Origin: Avena insularis
Taxonomy: Eukaryota > Streptophyta > Magnoliopsida > Poales > Poaceae
Direction of reading: 5' to 3'
Length of the DNA: 64,000 nt
Assembly (NCBI GenBank): GCA_023614405.1
Contig: CM042687.1
Coordinates: 239,284,292-239,348,291 of the forward strand
Shown here: positions 32,101 to 44,400 of the stretch, piece by piece
Position numbering within the stretch: the first letter of the stretch is position 1
How the letters are laid out: each line of letters begins with the position of its first letter
Program-made: the position numbers and the translations under genes
The notes under the pieces: generated by a model
The model's database searches: none
Seen by the model: only the letters and a program-made list of their open reading frames with translations
What the model was told of the DNA's origin: nothing

Positions 32101-33609
32101 TCCCGTGGTGAAAAAGACTGGTAATTTAACTAATCCGTGTACTGTTCCTTAAGTTCATAATATTTTTGGCTTGTTGTGCTAATTCACTCCTCGTTGGCGC
32201 GCAACTAGTATCAACAATCTGAATACCCGCCTTACCAAGAAGGTTACTGCTCTTGAAGGTTGGTTCCTCTTTGGTCTTTGATCTATTAATTTTTGTCCGA
32301 GATAAACATTGAGTTTCTTACAACCTTCCGGCTTTGGTATAGCCGAGCTACGAACACTTGCAGCATCGCATGAAGAATGCATACATATGCCTGATATGAT
32401 GCTGCATTTTTTAGAACAAGCTGCTGCTCATTCAACGCAACTCCAAGAGAAGGATGATGATATAACCCGGTTATGCGCCGAGGTTGAGTCTCTCAAGCTT
32501 TCCCAGAAGTCCGAATTGGAAAAGGTTGATCAGGAATTTTCTGAAGAAAAGAATCGGCTGAGCCTGCAGTTGCAGAAAGATAAGGAACTCATCGACGCTG
32601 CCGAGCTTAAGAATCGGATGATGAGCGAGGAAATCACTCGCTTTGAGAAGAATAAGGCCGACTGGACCCAAGATCTCCAGAAAATGTTGGGTTACATTCA
32701 TCGTAAGTTTCCGACCGTGGCCGAGTTATTTTCTTCTCTTTCTTATTTTTATCTGATATGTTTTCCTTTCGTGTAGATCATTTTTCGAAAGCGAAGCCAG
32801 TGAGCTCTAAAGCAGTGATCTCTGCTCGTCAGCGCCGAGGTGTACCCGTAGATTCAAGTCTAGAATACTCAATGGAACACTTCCTGATTGCCGTCGGTGC
32901 TGCCATTGGACCAATGAAGATTATGGGAAGGGATCTGGTGCAAGCAGCCATTCGGGCCTACCATGTTCTTTGGACGAATACCTCTGGAACGCCTGATATT
33001 GACGAAGTCAAAATACTTGTGGAGAGGTTAATGGCATCTCAGACCTAGTTAAATCTCTGGAGGGAATCTGCTGGGAGGGCTGGTGCTGATATGGCACTTA
33101 CCGCCATTTTGTCTTGGTACGAGAATATCTCACTCGATACTCTGATGAATTTGCGCACTGGCTCTCGTTGGGTTGAGGATCTAGAGTTCATCGCTCGCCA
33201 CCAAGCTCGTGCCTTCCAGCTCATTGAGTATGCTGACGTGCATAATTGGATTGAAGGGCCGAGTTTTCTTCCCAATCCGACGAATGATGTCAAAGCTGAA
33301 GATGCATCAATTGATGACTCGGCTGATCAAGATGAATCGGAGGGTGATTCGGATAATTCCCGTGATTCAAATGACAACTCGGCCGAGGATGGCGACGCGC
33401 GATCGTCCTCTAAAGGGACCGAAAACTCTCGAGCTCAAACTGATGTCCCTCAGCAGCCGGAGCTTGCGCCCGAGGTAACATCGGCTGATGCACCAGCTAC
33501 TTCAGAGCACCCAGTTACTGAAGATACCCTACTAAAGGAGACCGAGGTCCCTCCTCCGTCGTCCGAGATACCCATGTCCAATGCTCCTGACCATGCTACT
33601 GCCCCTTAA
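29193..33609 (+). pseudogene. R2: antisense accessory gene, seven or more exons, nearly complete
   Basis: Opposite to R2 pol. Exon 1 (ATG 29193 to 30119, 309 codons, two in-frame stops at 29316 and 29577) resembles the putative gypsy-type transposon domain (Transposase_28, PF04195): VVFMSHFSRGFGLPLSDFAREF and a later ESCKKWHRSFFYVKNTR. Likely introns: 30120-30214, 30619-30690 (GTGAGT to TTTTGCAG), about 31500-32035, about 32111-32211, about 32260-32341, and 32703-32776. Later exons encode a Pro/Thr/Ser-rich region with stops at 30560 and 31394, a coiled coil (about 32342-32702, for example VESLKLSQKSELEKVDQEF), and a C-terminal domain with MEHFLIAVGAAIGPMKIMG, a stop near 33046, then an acidic Ser/Asp tail ending at 33609. 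Apart from the few stops the gene is well preserved. The function is unknown. Confidence 0.7.
31665..31995 (-). repeat. 60-bp minisatellite in an intron of the R2 accessory gene
   Basis: About five and a half units of exactly 60 bp carry TTTGAATATCCAGCCACC and GATCTGTTTTAGC. Because 60 is a multiple of three and the minus strand is open, it reads as a 20-residue repeat (LGGWIFKAKTDPNQVKLNSD) for about 135 codons. I regard that frame as a by-product. In the accessory gene the array lies in the intron at about 31500-32035. Confidence 0.85.
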
Positions 33610-34760
33610 GGGTTGTTTGGCCTCTTCTGGTGTTTAGGCTTGAAAAACTTCAATTTGCTTTAAGTCCCCGACATGTTGGGCGTATGATGTTTGTGAAACA
33701 ATTGTCTGTCTTCTGTGTATGGTGTGACCCTTTTTGCCTTTCACCGCTGAGGCATTGGTGATGGTAACTATTGCTGTTTCGTCTAAGTTAAGCTATCTGT
33801 TTCATATTTTTTCCTTGTCCCACTTTAATTTCGTAAGGCCGAACCGTATTCTCTCATGCGTTTGATCTTCGTCTGGTATTTTATCTTGCTTGCCCTTTGC
33901 AGATTTGGTTGTATAACTGTTGTTTTCGCGATTTCTACTTGAAGCATAATGCTCTTATAGATTGACTTGTACCCCTTATCATACTTCGACCCGCTGAGGT
34001 TGTTACCTCTTAGAAATCGTTAGTTGTCTTCTCCTTGTTATTCCTTTGTCACACAAGACAAGCTTATGTTGCCTCTTATGCGTTATGAGTAGCCATTTGG
34101 GGTATTCTCCTAGTTTCTGCTGAAGCTATCGAGCTTTTATACGAATGAAATGAATTAATGAGTGGTGTAAGTCATCCCCGAGTTATCCCTTGGGTCGCTG
34201 AAGGTTTATATCTGTACAGATGATACCAAATAACATGAAACAGTCCCCGAGTTACAAACTGGGTTGCCGAAATATCATTCATAGCTCAATACAGAGAATA
34301 CCACGGGGCAGTCCCCGAGTCATTGCTCGGGGTGCTGAGGTTTAGTACATATTTTAGAACAAGAAACAATCATGGGGCAGTCCCCGAGTCGATGCTCGAG
34401 GTACCGAGGTTTAATGCATAATCCGAAATAAGGGACAACACGGTGCAGTCCCCGAGTCACTGCTCGAGGTGCCGAATTTTAACATATAATTCAAAAAATA
34501 GGAAACAACACGATGCAGTCCCCGAGTCACTGCTCGAGGTGCCGAAGTTTACTACATAGTTAAAAATAGGAAATAACTCGATGCAGTCCCCAAGTCGCTG
34601 CTCGAGGTGCTGAGGTTCAATACACGCTTGATACTCCAACTTGATGCGTCACATCACGACGTACCACATATGGCTTCTAAGTGTAGAATGGGCGAAGTAA
34701 AGCTATGTTCCACGGTCTTTTTGATTCGTCGCCGGCTTTGTTTGCCTTGTTCTTCTCTGG
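33610..34760. other. R2: 3' untranslated region between convergent accessory gene and pol
   Basis: Non-coding. The left part (33610-34150) is T-rich with no recognised feature. The right part is the tandem array at 34160-34615. The accessory gene ends at 33609 on the plus strand and pol ends at 34761 on the minus strand, so both transcripts would run into this stretch. Confidence 0.65.
34160..34615 (+). repeat. Degenerate 60-80-bp tandem array with CAGTCCCCGAGT
   Basis: About seven units occur, each with CAGTCCCCGAGTC, then CTGCTCGAGGTGCCGA and an A/T-rich spacer with GGAAACAAC or similar. The core AGTCCCCGA also occurs in the unrelated 63-bp array at 10181-10431 in R1. Confidence 0.8.
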
Positions 34761-36232
34761 TTACTGAGCATCGATTAGGTAATATGCATCATTGTGCAAT
34801 GCTTTACTCATGATGAATGGTCCTTCCCATGGGGGTGAAAGTTTGTGCATGCCGGTTGTGCGCTGCACTAGCCGAAGAACCAAATCTCCTTCTTTAAAAA
34901 CTCTTGGATTGACTTTCTTGCTGTGATATCGTTGGAGGTCTTGCTGAAAAATAGCTGATCTTGATAATGCCAATTCCCTGGCCTCTTCTAGCAAATCGAC
35001 ATCGTCTTGCCGAGCTACCTCATTTACCTCCGTAGTTCTGTACTGGGTCACTCTTGGCAAATCATGCGTTATGTCGGCTGGAAGCACAACTTCTGCCCCA
35101 TATACCAGAAAAAATGGGGTATACCTTGTTGACCTGTTTGGGGTAGTTCTGAGGCTCCACAGTACTGCTGGAAATTCCTCGATCCAGCATCCTGCCGACC
35201 TTTGCAGAGGTTCGACAAGCCGGGGTTTTATTCCGGACAATACCATCCCATTTGATCTTTCTACTTGCCCGTTTGATGCTGGGTGATCCACCGAGGCGAC
35301 ATCTAGTCTTATGTGTTTCTCTTGGCATAATCTAGCAAAGGCTCCTTCAGCAAAATTTGTGCCATTGTCTGTAATAACACTGTGTGGATAACTATATCTC
35401 AAGATAATATCTTTGAGGAATTTTACTGCTGTTGGTCCATCACATTTTCTTATTGGTTTTACCTCGATCCACTTTGTGAATTTATCCACCATGACTAGAA
35501 TGTGAGTCATTCCGCCCCGGGCTGGCTTGAACGGACCTACCATATCCAGGCACCATACATAAAATGGCCAAGTAATTGGTATTATCTTTAACTCGGACGA
35601 GGGCATATGTATCTTGCTGGCGTATCTCTGGCAACCGTTACATTTTTCTACCAATTCTTTTGCATCCTTCAACGCCGTCGGCCAATAAAATCCATGCCTA
35701 AACGCTTTGCCCACTAAAGCTCTGGACGAGGCATGATGCCCGCATTCTCCCTGATGTATATCCAGGAGTATTTCCTGGCCTTCTGCCGAGTCAACACATC
35801 TTTGCAGCACGCTTGTGACGCTTCTCTTATACAGCTCATTGTTTATGATTGTATAAGCTTTTGCTCTTCTTATTGTCTGTCTAGCCAGTACCTCATTACT
35901 CGGCAAGATTGCGTCCCTAATGAAGGAGAATATGGGTTGCGCCCATATCGGCGTGATTTTCTCTGGGATAATCTCACTGTCAATTTCCATATTTTCTGCC
36001 GACATAACAGCTTCGGATTTTTCTGTGTTCACTCGTGCGATGGCCGGGTTCACTTTCAGAAAGTCCGGGTTGCACTCTTTGTCAATTTCCATTGGCATAC
36101 TTCCTTCTTTAAATTCTGGCGAGATACGAATTGACTCGGACTCTGGTGATGGTGCAATCGATGGTTTTCTCAGGTTCTCTAGGGCAATATCTGGGGGAAT
36201 TGACTGCCTACTTTTTTGAAAAACTCGGATGG
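34761..36232 (-). CDS. R2: integrase, long open frame without chromodomain
   Basis: Open for roughly 490 codons down to the stop at 34761. It contains the spacer after the second RNase H (NLRKPSIAPSPESESI) and an HHCC zinc finger (GHHASSRALVGKAFRHG to CNGCQRYASK). The catalytic core has Asp in WCLDMVGPF, Asp in VITDNGTNF and Glu in GQVERSNG, followed by a C-terminal part (KLSPPWEGPFIMSKAL) with no chromodomain. This is the Tat/Retand arrangement. The domain is intact, but upstream joining to the RNase H frame is broken by the copied 46-bp segment at 36233-36278. The frame stays open upstream to 36356. Confidence 0.88.
36018..36063 (-). repeat. Source copy of a 46-bp duplicated segment in R2 pol
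   Basis: The 46 bases are repeated exactly at 36233-36278, 215 bp away. In the integrase-side frame this copy encodes FLKVNPAIARVNTEK, fitting a coding context; the other copy does not fit its context. Confidence 0.85.
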
Positions 36233-36278
36233 TTTTTCTGTGTTCACTCGTGCGATGGCCGGGTTCACTTTCAGAAAG
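36233..36278 (-). repeat. Inserted second copy of the 46-bp segment
   Basis: It directly follows the second RNase H (ends CEFHHIPF) and replaces the residues normally linking it to the RQSIPPDIALENL region. It shifts the frame and causes the stop near 36271. Confidence 0.75.
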
Positions 36279-38100
36279 GTATATGATGAAACTCGCATCC
36301 ATCGAAGTATCCACTGATTTTTTGCACATGAAATCTATATAGGGCCATATTCGCATCTAATGAGTCCCAATTGCCTGATACTTGCTGTACCACTAGATCT
36401 GAATCCCCGTAGCATAGGATCCGACGTATACCAATCTCTTTTGCCACTTTCAACCCATGGACGAGTGCTTCATATTCGGCTACGTTGTTTGATGCAGCGA
36501 AATGTATCTGCAGTACATACTTCAGCTGATCTTTTTTCGGCGAAGTTAGTACTATCCCTGCCCCCAAGCCATTTCTCAGCTTGGATCCGTCAAAATGCAT
36601 TGTCCAATAATTTGGATCTGGTAATGGCGGCTCATATTGTACCTCGGCCCAATCCACAAAGAAGTCGGCCACTGCCTGAGATTTGATTGCATCTCGCCTA
36701 TCGAATTGTGGAGCATAAGGTGATAATTCGATTTCCCATTTTGCTATTCGGCCACTTGCATCTTTGTTGCTCAATATCTCGGCTATGGGCGCTTCACAGA
36801 TCACTTTTATCGGATGTTCTTTGAAGTAATGTTTAAGTTTTTTCGCCGACATGTATACTCCATAAGCCATCTTTTGGTAGTGCGGGTAGTTCTGTTTTGA
36901 GGCCGATAGTACCTCACTTAGGTAATATACCGGCCTTTGTATTGACTTATCACCTTCATTCCGTTCCACGACAACCACCGCACTTACCACTCTGTTGGTG
37001 GCATCTACATAAAGTAACATAGGTTCTTTTGACAGTGGAGAGGCCAAGATTGGTGCTGTGACCAACATCTTTTTTAACTCATGAAACGCATTATCTGCCT
37101 GCGGTGTCCAAATGAACTTATCAGACTTTTCCATCAGTTGATATAGAGGTAATGCCTTTTCCCCCAGCCGACATACAAATCGACTCAGCGAGGCCAGGCA
37201 GCCCGTGAATTTTTGTACATCATTCAGACACCTCGGCAGTTCCATTTTTTCAACTGCTCGGATTTTAGTTGGATTTGCCTCTATACCTCGGCTGGACACG
37301 AGGAAACCGAGTAATTTTCCAGCCGGCACACCAAAGGTGCATTTTTCCGGGTTAAGCTTCATTCTGAATCTTCTCAAGTTTGCGAATGTTTGCCGAATAT
37401 CATCAAGGAGCGTTTTGCTCTCTTTGGTCTTTATGACCACATCGTCTACATATACTTGTACATTTTTTCCTATCTGGTCATGTAGACACTTTTGCATGCA
37501 TCTTTGGTATGTTTCTCCTGCATTACGCAGTCCGAATGGCATGGTGCGATAGCAATAAGCCCTGTACAGGGTAATAAACGCAGTCTTTATTTGATCGGCC
37601 GGATTTAACGGTATCTGGTGGAAACCAGAATACGCGTCTACAAATGACAACAGCTCACAACCAGCGGTCGAATCAATGATTTGGTCTATCCTAGGTAAAG
37701 GAAAAGGATCTTTGGGACACGCCTTGTTTAGGTTCGTGTAATCGATACACATTCGCCATACGATGGCTACATTTGGGTCATGCTTTTTCTTTTCCACTAA
37801 CACTGGATTTGATAACCAATCCGGATGAAGCACTTCCATGATGAACCCGGTCGCAAGGAGCCGAGCTATCTCATCCCCTATTATTTTTCTCCTGTCTTCG
37901 GCGAAGCGGCGGAGAGGTTGCTTCACCGGCCTTGCTCCTGGCCTTACATGCAAAGAGTGCTCAGCCAACTCCCTCGGCACACCTTGCAGGTCTTGAGTTG
38001 ACCATGCAAAGATATCCCGATTCTCACGGAGGAAGTTGGTGAGCTCGCCTTCCTATTTGGCATCTAGGCTGGCACCAATCGTGATGGTGCACTCACGGGC
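36271..38100 (-). pseudogene. R2: reverse transcriptase and two RNase H domains
   Basis: An open frame of 569 codons from about 37980, with a stop just upstream near 38055. In order it has reverse transcriptase (WRMCIDYTNLNKACPKDPFP, MPFGLRNAGETYQRCM, catalytic VYVDDVVIKTK), a first, degenerate gypsy RNase H (LLYVDATNRVVSAVVV), and the second archaeal-type RNase H with MHFDGSKLRNGLGAGIVL, NNVAEYEALVHGLK and YGDSDLVVQQV. The second RNase H is diagnostic for the Tat lineage. The frame is shifted after HHIPF by the 46-bp copied segment. The catalytic motifs seem intact. Confidence 0.9.
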
Positions 38101-38106
38101 TCTCAT

Positions 38107-38760
38107 CTATCCGGATCTTTTTGTCTCTTTAGTTGGCTGGAAAGAAACACTTCCATGGGGGTTGGCTAATGTCGGCATATTCAGCTGTGCCGACTGAGCG
38201 AGAGCCGCTACCTCCTGAATCCTTCTTTTTTCTCTTGCAATCACCAATGACTCGGCCAGGTTTGATCCGGTCGAAGCACACTCCATCGACTTTCTGTAAT
38301 CTCCGGCTACTGTTATCACCCCTTGTGGCCCGGGTAACTTCATTTTCAAATAAGTAATGTGGTAGCTACTCATGAATTTGGCCAATGCTGGCCGTCCGAG
38401 TAAAGCATGATAGCAACTTTCTAGGTCCACTACTTCAAACTCCAAATTTTACGCTCTGCAATTCTCCCTTGTGCCAAATAATACATCTACTCGGACTTTC
38501 CCAATGGGTTCGCACGAAAGTCCCGCCACTATTCCATGGAACGTGGTTCTTGTGGATTGCAGCATATTCTGTGCTATTCCGAGTTTATGCATCGTATCTT
38601 TGTACATGATGTTGATACTGCTCCCATTGTCAATGAGTACTTTTGAAAATTTCACATTAATGCTGGGCCTGACAAATGTCGGATCTAGTACGAGTGCATA
38701 CTACCCTGGATTCGGCATTATCTTCGGGTGGTCTTTTATGCTCCAGGTTATTTCTTGATC
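38107..38760 (-). pseudogene. R2: protease
   Basis: A pepsin-like aspartic protease with LIDNGSSINIMY (the DxGSS active site of Tat elements) and the downstream CYHALLGRPALAKFMSSYH. A frame break near 38447 separates the two parts. It lies between gag and reverse transcriptase as expected. Confidence 0.75.
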
Positions 38761-39497
38761 GGACTAAGGCACGTATCTTGGTACCGCCGGCATAACAGCA
38801 TTTACTTCCATATGTCGGCGTTGTACACTCAGCCTATCTTGCTGTTATGTTGTGAATACACAATATGATTGATGATGCTCCCTGTAATCATTGCGTCTGT
38901 TGTTTCCGGGGTTTGCCCTTCCATCCTGACCTTGATTTATCACTTGATGCACTGCATCTCTCTGGTCTGAGTTATCATACCTCGGAGGAGGTGGGGGTAA
39001 CATTAACTGCTGCGCATTTGCTCTAGTTAACTGCGGGTGTTGTTGCTGATGCACGTGATGAGGAGGCGCTTGCATGCCCGCCGGGTTCCCCATTGCATTT
39101 TTAATCTAGGCACGTTGCCGAGTTGTATGATTAGCCGGCTTGGCCGGGTTTGGAGTGTGGAACTTACACGGTTGATCCAACATGGAATCAAACGTGTATT
39201 TCGGCCTTTCCTGCCACTGCTTCTTCTGTTCTGGTGTCCGCTGTCTCTTCCCTTCATTCCTCGGTGTCCACTGCTGAGGACCATTTTTCTGCCGCTGACT
39301 GTTTCCATGACTCGGCTGATCTTGCACTACCGCTGCCACCTGGTTAGAAGCATATCTGTAATCTGGCCTCTCCTCCCTTCTTCTACCTCGGAATTCATTG
39401 CGCCTCGATGACCCGGCTACATCTCTTGCATATTGATCTTGGTGCTCCCAATGGTCTACCGACATTAATTCTGGTTGCATCGGATCCCCTAAAGCAT
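38761..39497 (-). pseudogene. R2: 3' part of gag, cut off at the recombination junction
   Basis: Two frames: VDHWEHQDQYARDVAGSS through an Arg/Gln-rich basic stretch to PCKFHTPNPAKPANHTTRQ, then a Pro/His/Gln-rich tail. The C..H..H pattern before the tail resembles the zinc-binding region of Retand gag, but the last Cys position reads Arg. The N-terminal gag domain, primer site and 5' LTR are absent: at 39497/39498 the sequence changes to the A1 downstream ORF. Confidence 0.7.
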
Positions 39498-41441
39498 ACC
39501 AAGATCCCTAAGAAATACTGAACAAAGTGGTTTGGGGTAGAGGGATCTCTCTCTTCCCCGCCAATAAACAACATTCTATAAACCAAGTTCTCAAGAGTAG
39601 AGCTGGTGGTGACAAAGTGGTGCGCCTTCATGGCAGCAAGATCAAGCCTCTGAGGAGCCAAAATTGTATCATGAGGATCAACAACAATGTTCAAGGCAGG
39701 AGCAATACGAGTAGCAATAATTCCCCCATAAATGGGTCCCTTAGCGGCTAAACAATGAGCAGTGAGAGAACCAAGATTATACTTATCCTCGTTGTTGAGT
39801 GCAGCAGCTAAGAAGGCCAATTGATAGTTGGAAATATTACTAGTGTTCTCCCTACCAAGAACACTGGTGACAAGATAATAGACAAAGTACCTGATGGCTG
39901 GGAGTTGAATATTCTTTATCTTCCCTTGATGAGCTCTACGATCATCATCATTGGTTATTCCTCGGTAAAGCTCCAACAAATAAGTGGGTAGAGATGGAAT
40001 CTTCTTTGATGACCCAGCTATACCAAGTACCAGGGCGTTGCAAAATTTCTTCAGAGTCATAAAATGAGCCCTGCCATAAATATTGAAAGACACAGCAGGC
40101 TTGGACACGCTGTTAGTAAAAGAAAAACTTTCCACAAAAGTTTTAGTGAGCAAAGCATATTGTGCGCTCTCATCCTGCATGTAACTTGTTAGTCCAGCCC
40201 TCCAAACCAGAGTCATAAAATCATTAAGAATCCCAGCATCCCGCAAGAAAGTTTAGCAAGGAAAGGTGGAGGGGTGCGCATCCCCCTCATCCCCCCGTCA
40301 CCAAATCACGGAGTAATGAGATCCTCATTGTATGAGGGTCTAGTACTGGTGGATGACCTTGGAAGCCATGCCCTTCTAGGTGCATCACTCTCAAATATTT
40401 CACCAAATGTATGGTTGTCCATGACCTTTCTTTAATTCTGAAAATTTTAGACAAACATCAAACCAAGTGATCTCTAAGTTGATAAATGATGAGCAACCAC
40501 TATAGTCACTTACTAGAGGGCTACACATGCATCAAAATAAAGTTTCTAAGCATAGAACAAGCATGCAAGCTCAAACAACCTGTCACCTATAACAGAAAAA
40601 TACTCAAGATACAATCTACTAATCACAAATCTAATTGGACAAGTGGAGGAGGCACATACCAAGGAGCAATCCCTCAAAAAATCAACACTTGAGATGGGCT
40701 GAACAAGGAGATCGAAAATCGCGAGCAAGTACAGCAAGAACTCGAGCTTGAGAAAGTTTTCTGGTGTTTTTCGGGAGAGAGAAAGAAGATGGCTTTGAGG
40801 AGGCAGCCTGGAGGGGCCCAGGTGGGCCAGACCCCCCTAGGCACCACCCCTGGTAGGCTGCGCCTACTATGGGTGTGGTGGCCCCCTGGGTCACTTCAGG
40901 TGTCTCCCTGCCCCTTTTTTCGAGGAAAAATTTATTTTGAATTTTCTGGGATTTTTCGGGAAACTTTATTTTTGGCCAATTTTCAGGGTATGAAAATTGA
41001 TTTTCTCGCAGAAACAAATTTTTCAGAAGAAGCAAAAGCAAACCAAAAGGCAAACTACATCATCTCTAAGAAACTCTAACAAGCAAACAACTAGCAAAAC
41101 TAAAGCTAACAAGAGAAAGGCAAAGACTAGGAAGGAGAAAATAAAAGAAAGCAAGTATAACCACAGTGGAAACATTATTTTGTTCATTAAAATCCTTTTG
41201 TTAACAAGGTTGATCAAGTCTTGTTACCAAAACAATCTTATATGAAACAAAACTTTGCATCCCACAAGGTGATTATGTTACCTCATACTTGATAGGAATG
41301 GTCCCAATCATAATATTTTCAAAATTTTCTTGTGGAATGGGACAATATATTTCTCCAACCTTGATGCTCTCAATATTTTCAATGGAATTCAGGCAATAGA
41401 TTTTAACAACCTTCTTGGGGAAATATACAGTGTGCTATTTG
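39498..41441 (-). mobile_element. Second copy of an A1 internal segment
   Basis: Collinear with 15635-17590, starting at ACCAAG with the bases ATCCCTAAGAAATACTG against GTCCCTGAGAAATACTG in copy 1. It holds a decayed copy of the A1 downstream ORF (39498-40458, 3' end missing, stop-containing N-terminal part), the GC-rich spacer and the flank of the T1 insertion site (atttg). By eye there are about ten differences in the first 330 bases. I see no other gene. Confidence 0.85.
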
Positions 41442-44400
41442 TGTAAGATACCACCCTTATAAAGGTAAGGATCCCTGTGATTGCAATGCTAGTCCCTGGA
41501 TCAAATGCTAGCATCCATAGTTTAAGATGAAGTACATAGAAACAAAGGTCATTATTACATCATCTTTCTAGAGATAACATAGTCTTTTACAACTCCATGG
41601 CCATAGGCCTAATACAAGAGTTTAATCATAACAATATAAATAAAGTCTTCATCTTCATGTGCCACAGGCAAGCATGTTGAGTGTAGACTCATAACCCCTA
41701 ATCATCATTAGAGTATCCTGCAACATCACAAGTTACAGCCAAAGTGGGTCAATACATTGGAATAGTATTGGCAAGTGATACCTTAGTAGAATATTAACAT
41801 CTAGTTACTACATGAATTTGTTTAAGTGTAGCTTAGGCTTGCTTTGCTCAAAATAGGTTTTACCTATTAGTTGAAAACACTAAGTTTTTATTTGACAAAA
41901 ACTTTCCCAAGGAACCACCAATAGAAATTGGTGAACCTTCACCCTTATTTAACCACAAGTTTTAACTTAGAAAATTGGGATGAGGAGATTCTTGATAGCT
42001 TCCATGTCTTGATGCTCAAATTGTCCAATACCAGGGACATGGCTAAGTACTTAGATTTTTCCATCTGCAGAGGTTGTGCACTTTCCCCACAAGACTTGAT
42101 TTTCACCAAGACAGGACCTTTCAGAAGCCGTCCCTTAGACCAAATGGACGCGTTCCAACGTATCAACCCACTACCACCAACTGTCCCAATGGATAAGTTA
42201 TTGCAACCTATATGATCCAGGCAGAGCCCATAATGCCATGTGGCTGCACTAGAAGCTTCTTAACATTTGGCATCTCAAATCCCTTTGTTCCTGGGTGGCT
42301 TTCCACAAGTGAGATACACAAGGTAAACCATAGAAATGGGCCTTGTGTAACCACTGAACACAAACCATTCTTTCCATTCTAGCCAGGTGTTTCATTCACT
42401 TAGTTGTTTTATTAAGCAAAACATAAGTCAAGACTTAGAAATATTTCTCATAGCATGAATATATAATCCACCCTTGGTTGCTATTAGCTAGGCTAAGCAT
42501 GGCAATAGTAAGTATCTTAACTTAGAGGAAATTCTAACATTTCTACAACTACTAGGATTTCCCAAGCATAGCATATTGATACTTAGCAAAATATTCATGC
42601 AAACCCTATACAAAATAATTCTAATGCATAGGTAAAAATATATTAGGACAAATTATATGAAGCACCACTTTCCTTGGTAGTTTGGGGAGTAGCAACAATC
42701 TTCACAACCACAATCACTATTAGCACCAAGATCTACACATAAACTAATGGCACCAAATTCATATCAAAATATACAAGCAAAAATATATGAATGCATGCAA
42801 TGCTATTTAATGATTTTTCTAAACCAAACAAGACAAGTGAAACAGTACTGAATCATAAACAAGACAATTACACACTAGACAAACTTTATTTAGTTTCTAA
42901 ATCATTTTTCAAATAATTTCTATACTCAAAATAAGCTTATAAATGTCTCTGCAAAAATAATCACTTTTACAGAAGCAAAACATTAAACACATTGCATAAA
43001 TGGATAGAATTCTTTCTCCTGATTCCAATGGTATAAAATTTGCAAAATTTGAACGTGTGGATCAAAAGTTATGATTTTTGCAAGTTTGAATCACTAATAG
43101 ATCTAATTCAGATTTTTAAAACAAATAACAGGCCACGCGGCAGCGTCTGATTGGACGATACCGCTTCGCACTAGATCACGCTCGCAGGCTGTTGGATCTA
43201 ACTAACTGCGCACGGCCTAGATCTGCGCTTACCCCTTCGCGGTTTGATCTAATCGCATCCGCTGGATCCAGATCCAGCGGACCATGTTGCTTTGACCAAC
43301 AACGGGCGGTGCAAATGGCTACCGCGGCGGCTGCGCGTCTACCGGTGATGTTCCAGCGATACCAGAGGGCTAGGGCGAGGGGGCTGGTGCTTACCGAGGT
43401 CGCGGAGACACGACGAAGCTCAACGTGTTGCTGGCGTGAACGGGGGCGTGTTGCAGAGGCTACTGGGGCTCGTCGGAGTTGGGAGACGGCGTCGGGTTTG
43501 CTCGGGCGGCGACGAAGGCGACGATACTGGCCACCCTAGCACAAACCATGGGTATCAGCGTGTGCACAATGCTCAGGCGAACCTGATAGGGTCAAGGAGA
43601 AAGCGCGGGGCGGTCGGGCTTTAGCTCAATCTCTTGCCGGAGTTGGAGACGACGTCAGATGCCTACGGAGCTTGTCGAAGTCGACGCTCTGGATCACGAG
43701 CAGAAGAACAAAGGGGATCAGGAGGTGCACAAGGATCAAGGGATCATCCTAGGGTGAACGAGAAGTGGCCGCGAACACCAGACTTACCGGAATATCTCGC
43801 CGGAGCTGGCTCTATCTGCGGCGATGCCACGCGAAATCGAGGCAGCCTGGTGGCAGAGCGAGCAAGTGGTGTGAGGAGAAAGGTGCGGGGTGAGGAGAGG
43901 GTTTTTTAGCCGGAGCAGGGGCGAGGATTACGCGAGGAAACGCTGGCAATAACTCGGGTTTAAAACGCGGCAGTGACGGCGAAGGAAATAGCCGGCGACG
44001 TGGTCGTGGGCGTGATTTGGGGAAGACGGTGGTGAGCTGGCGAGGGTCCACTAGTCAGCGACTGATTGGGTAGCGTGGGTGCGGTGAGAAAAACAGGAAG
44101 AGAGAGAAATCCCGGGTGGGCTGGTTAGTGGGCTACTTCTGTTTGTGGGCTCAATTGCCAGCGCCAGCCTTTTTCTAATTCTTTAACCTTTTTCTTTTTT
44201 TTCTGTTTGAATTTCCAGGAATCAAATTCAAATGATTTGAAATGTGTTTGAATTCAAACTCTTTCTGGATTTTTATAAAGTGAAACCTGTACATTTTTAA
44301 GTATAAAACCATACTGTTTCACCAAACTTGCTTGGTCCTTTGGAGTTTTTAAAAGAAAACAGTGTCTTTGCCAATGTTTTAATAAAGATATAAAAATGGT

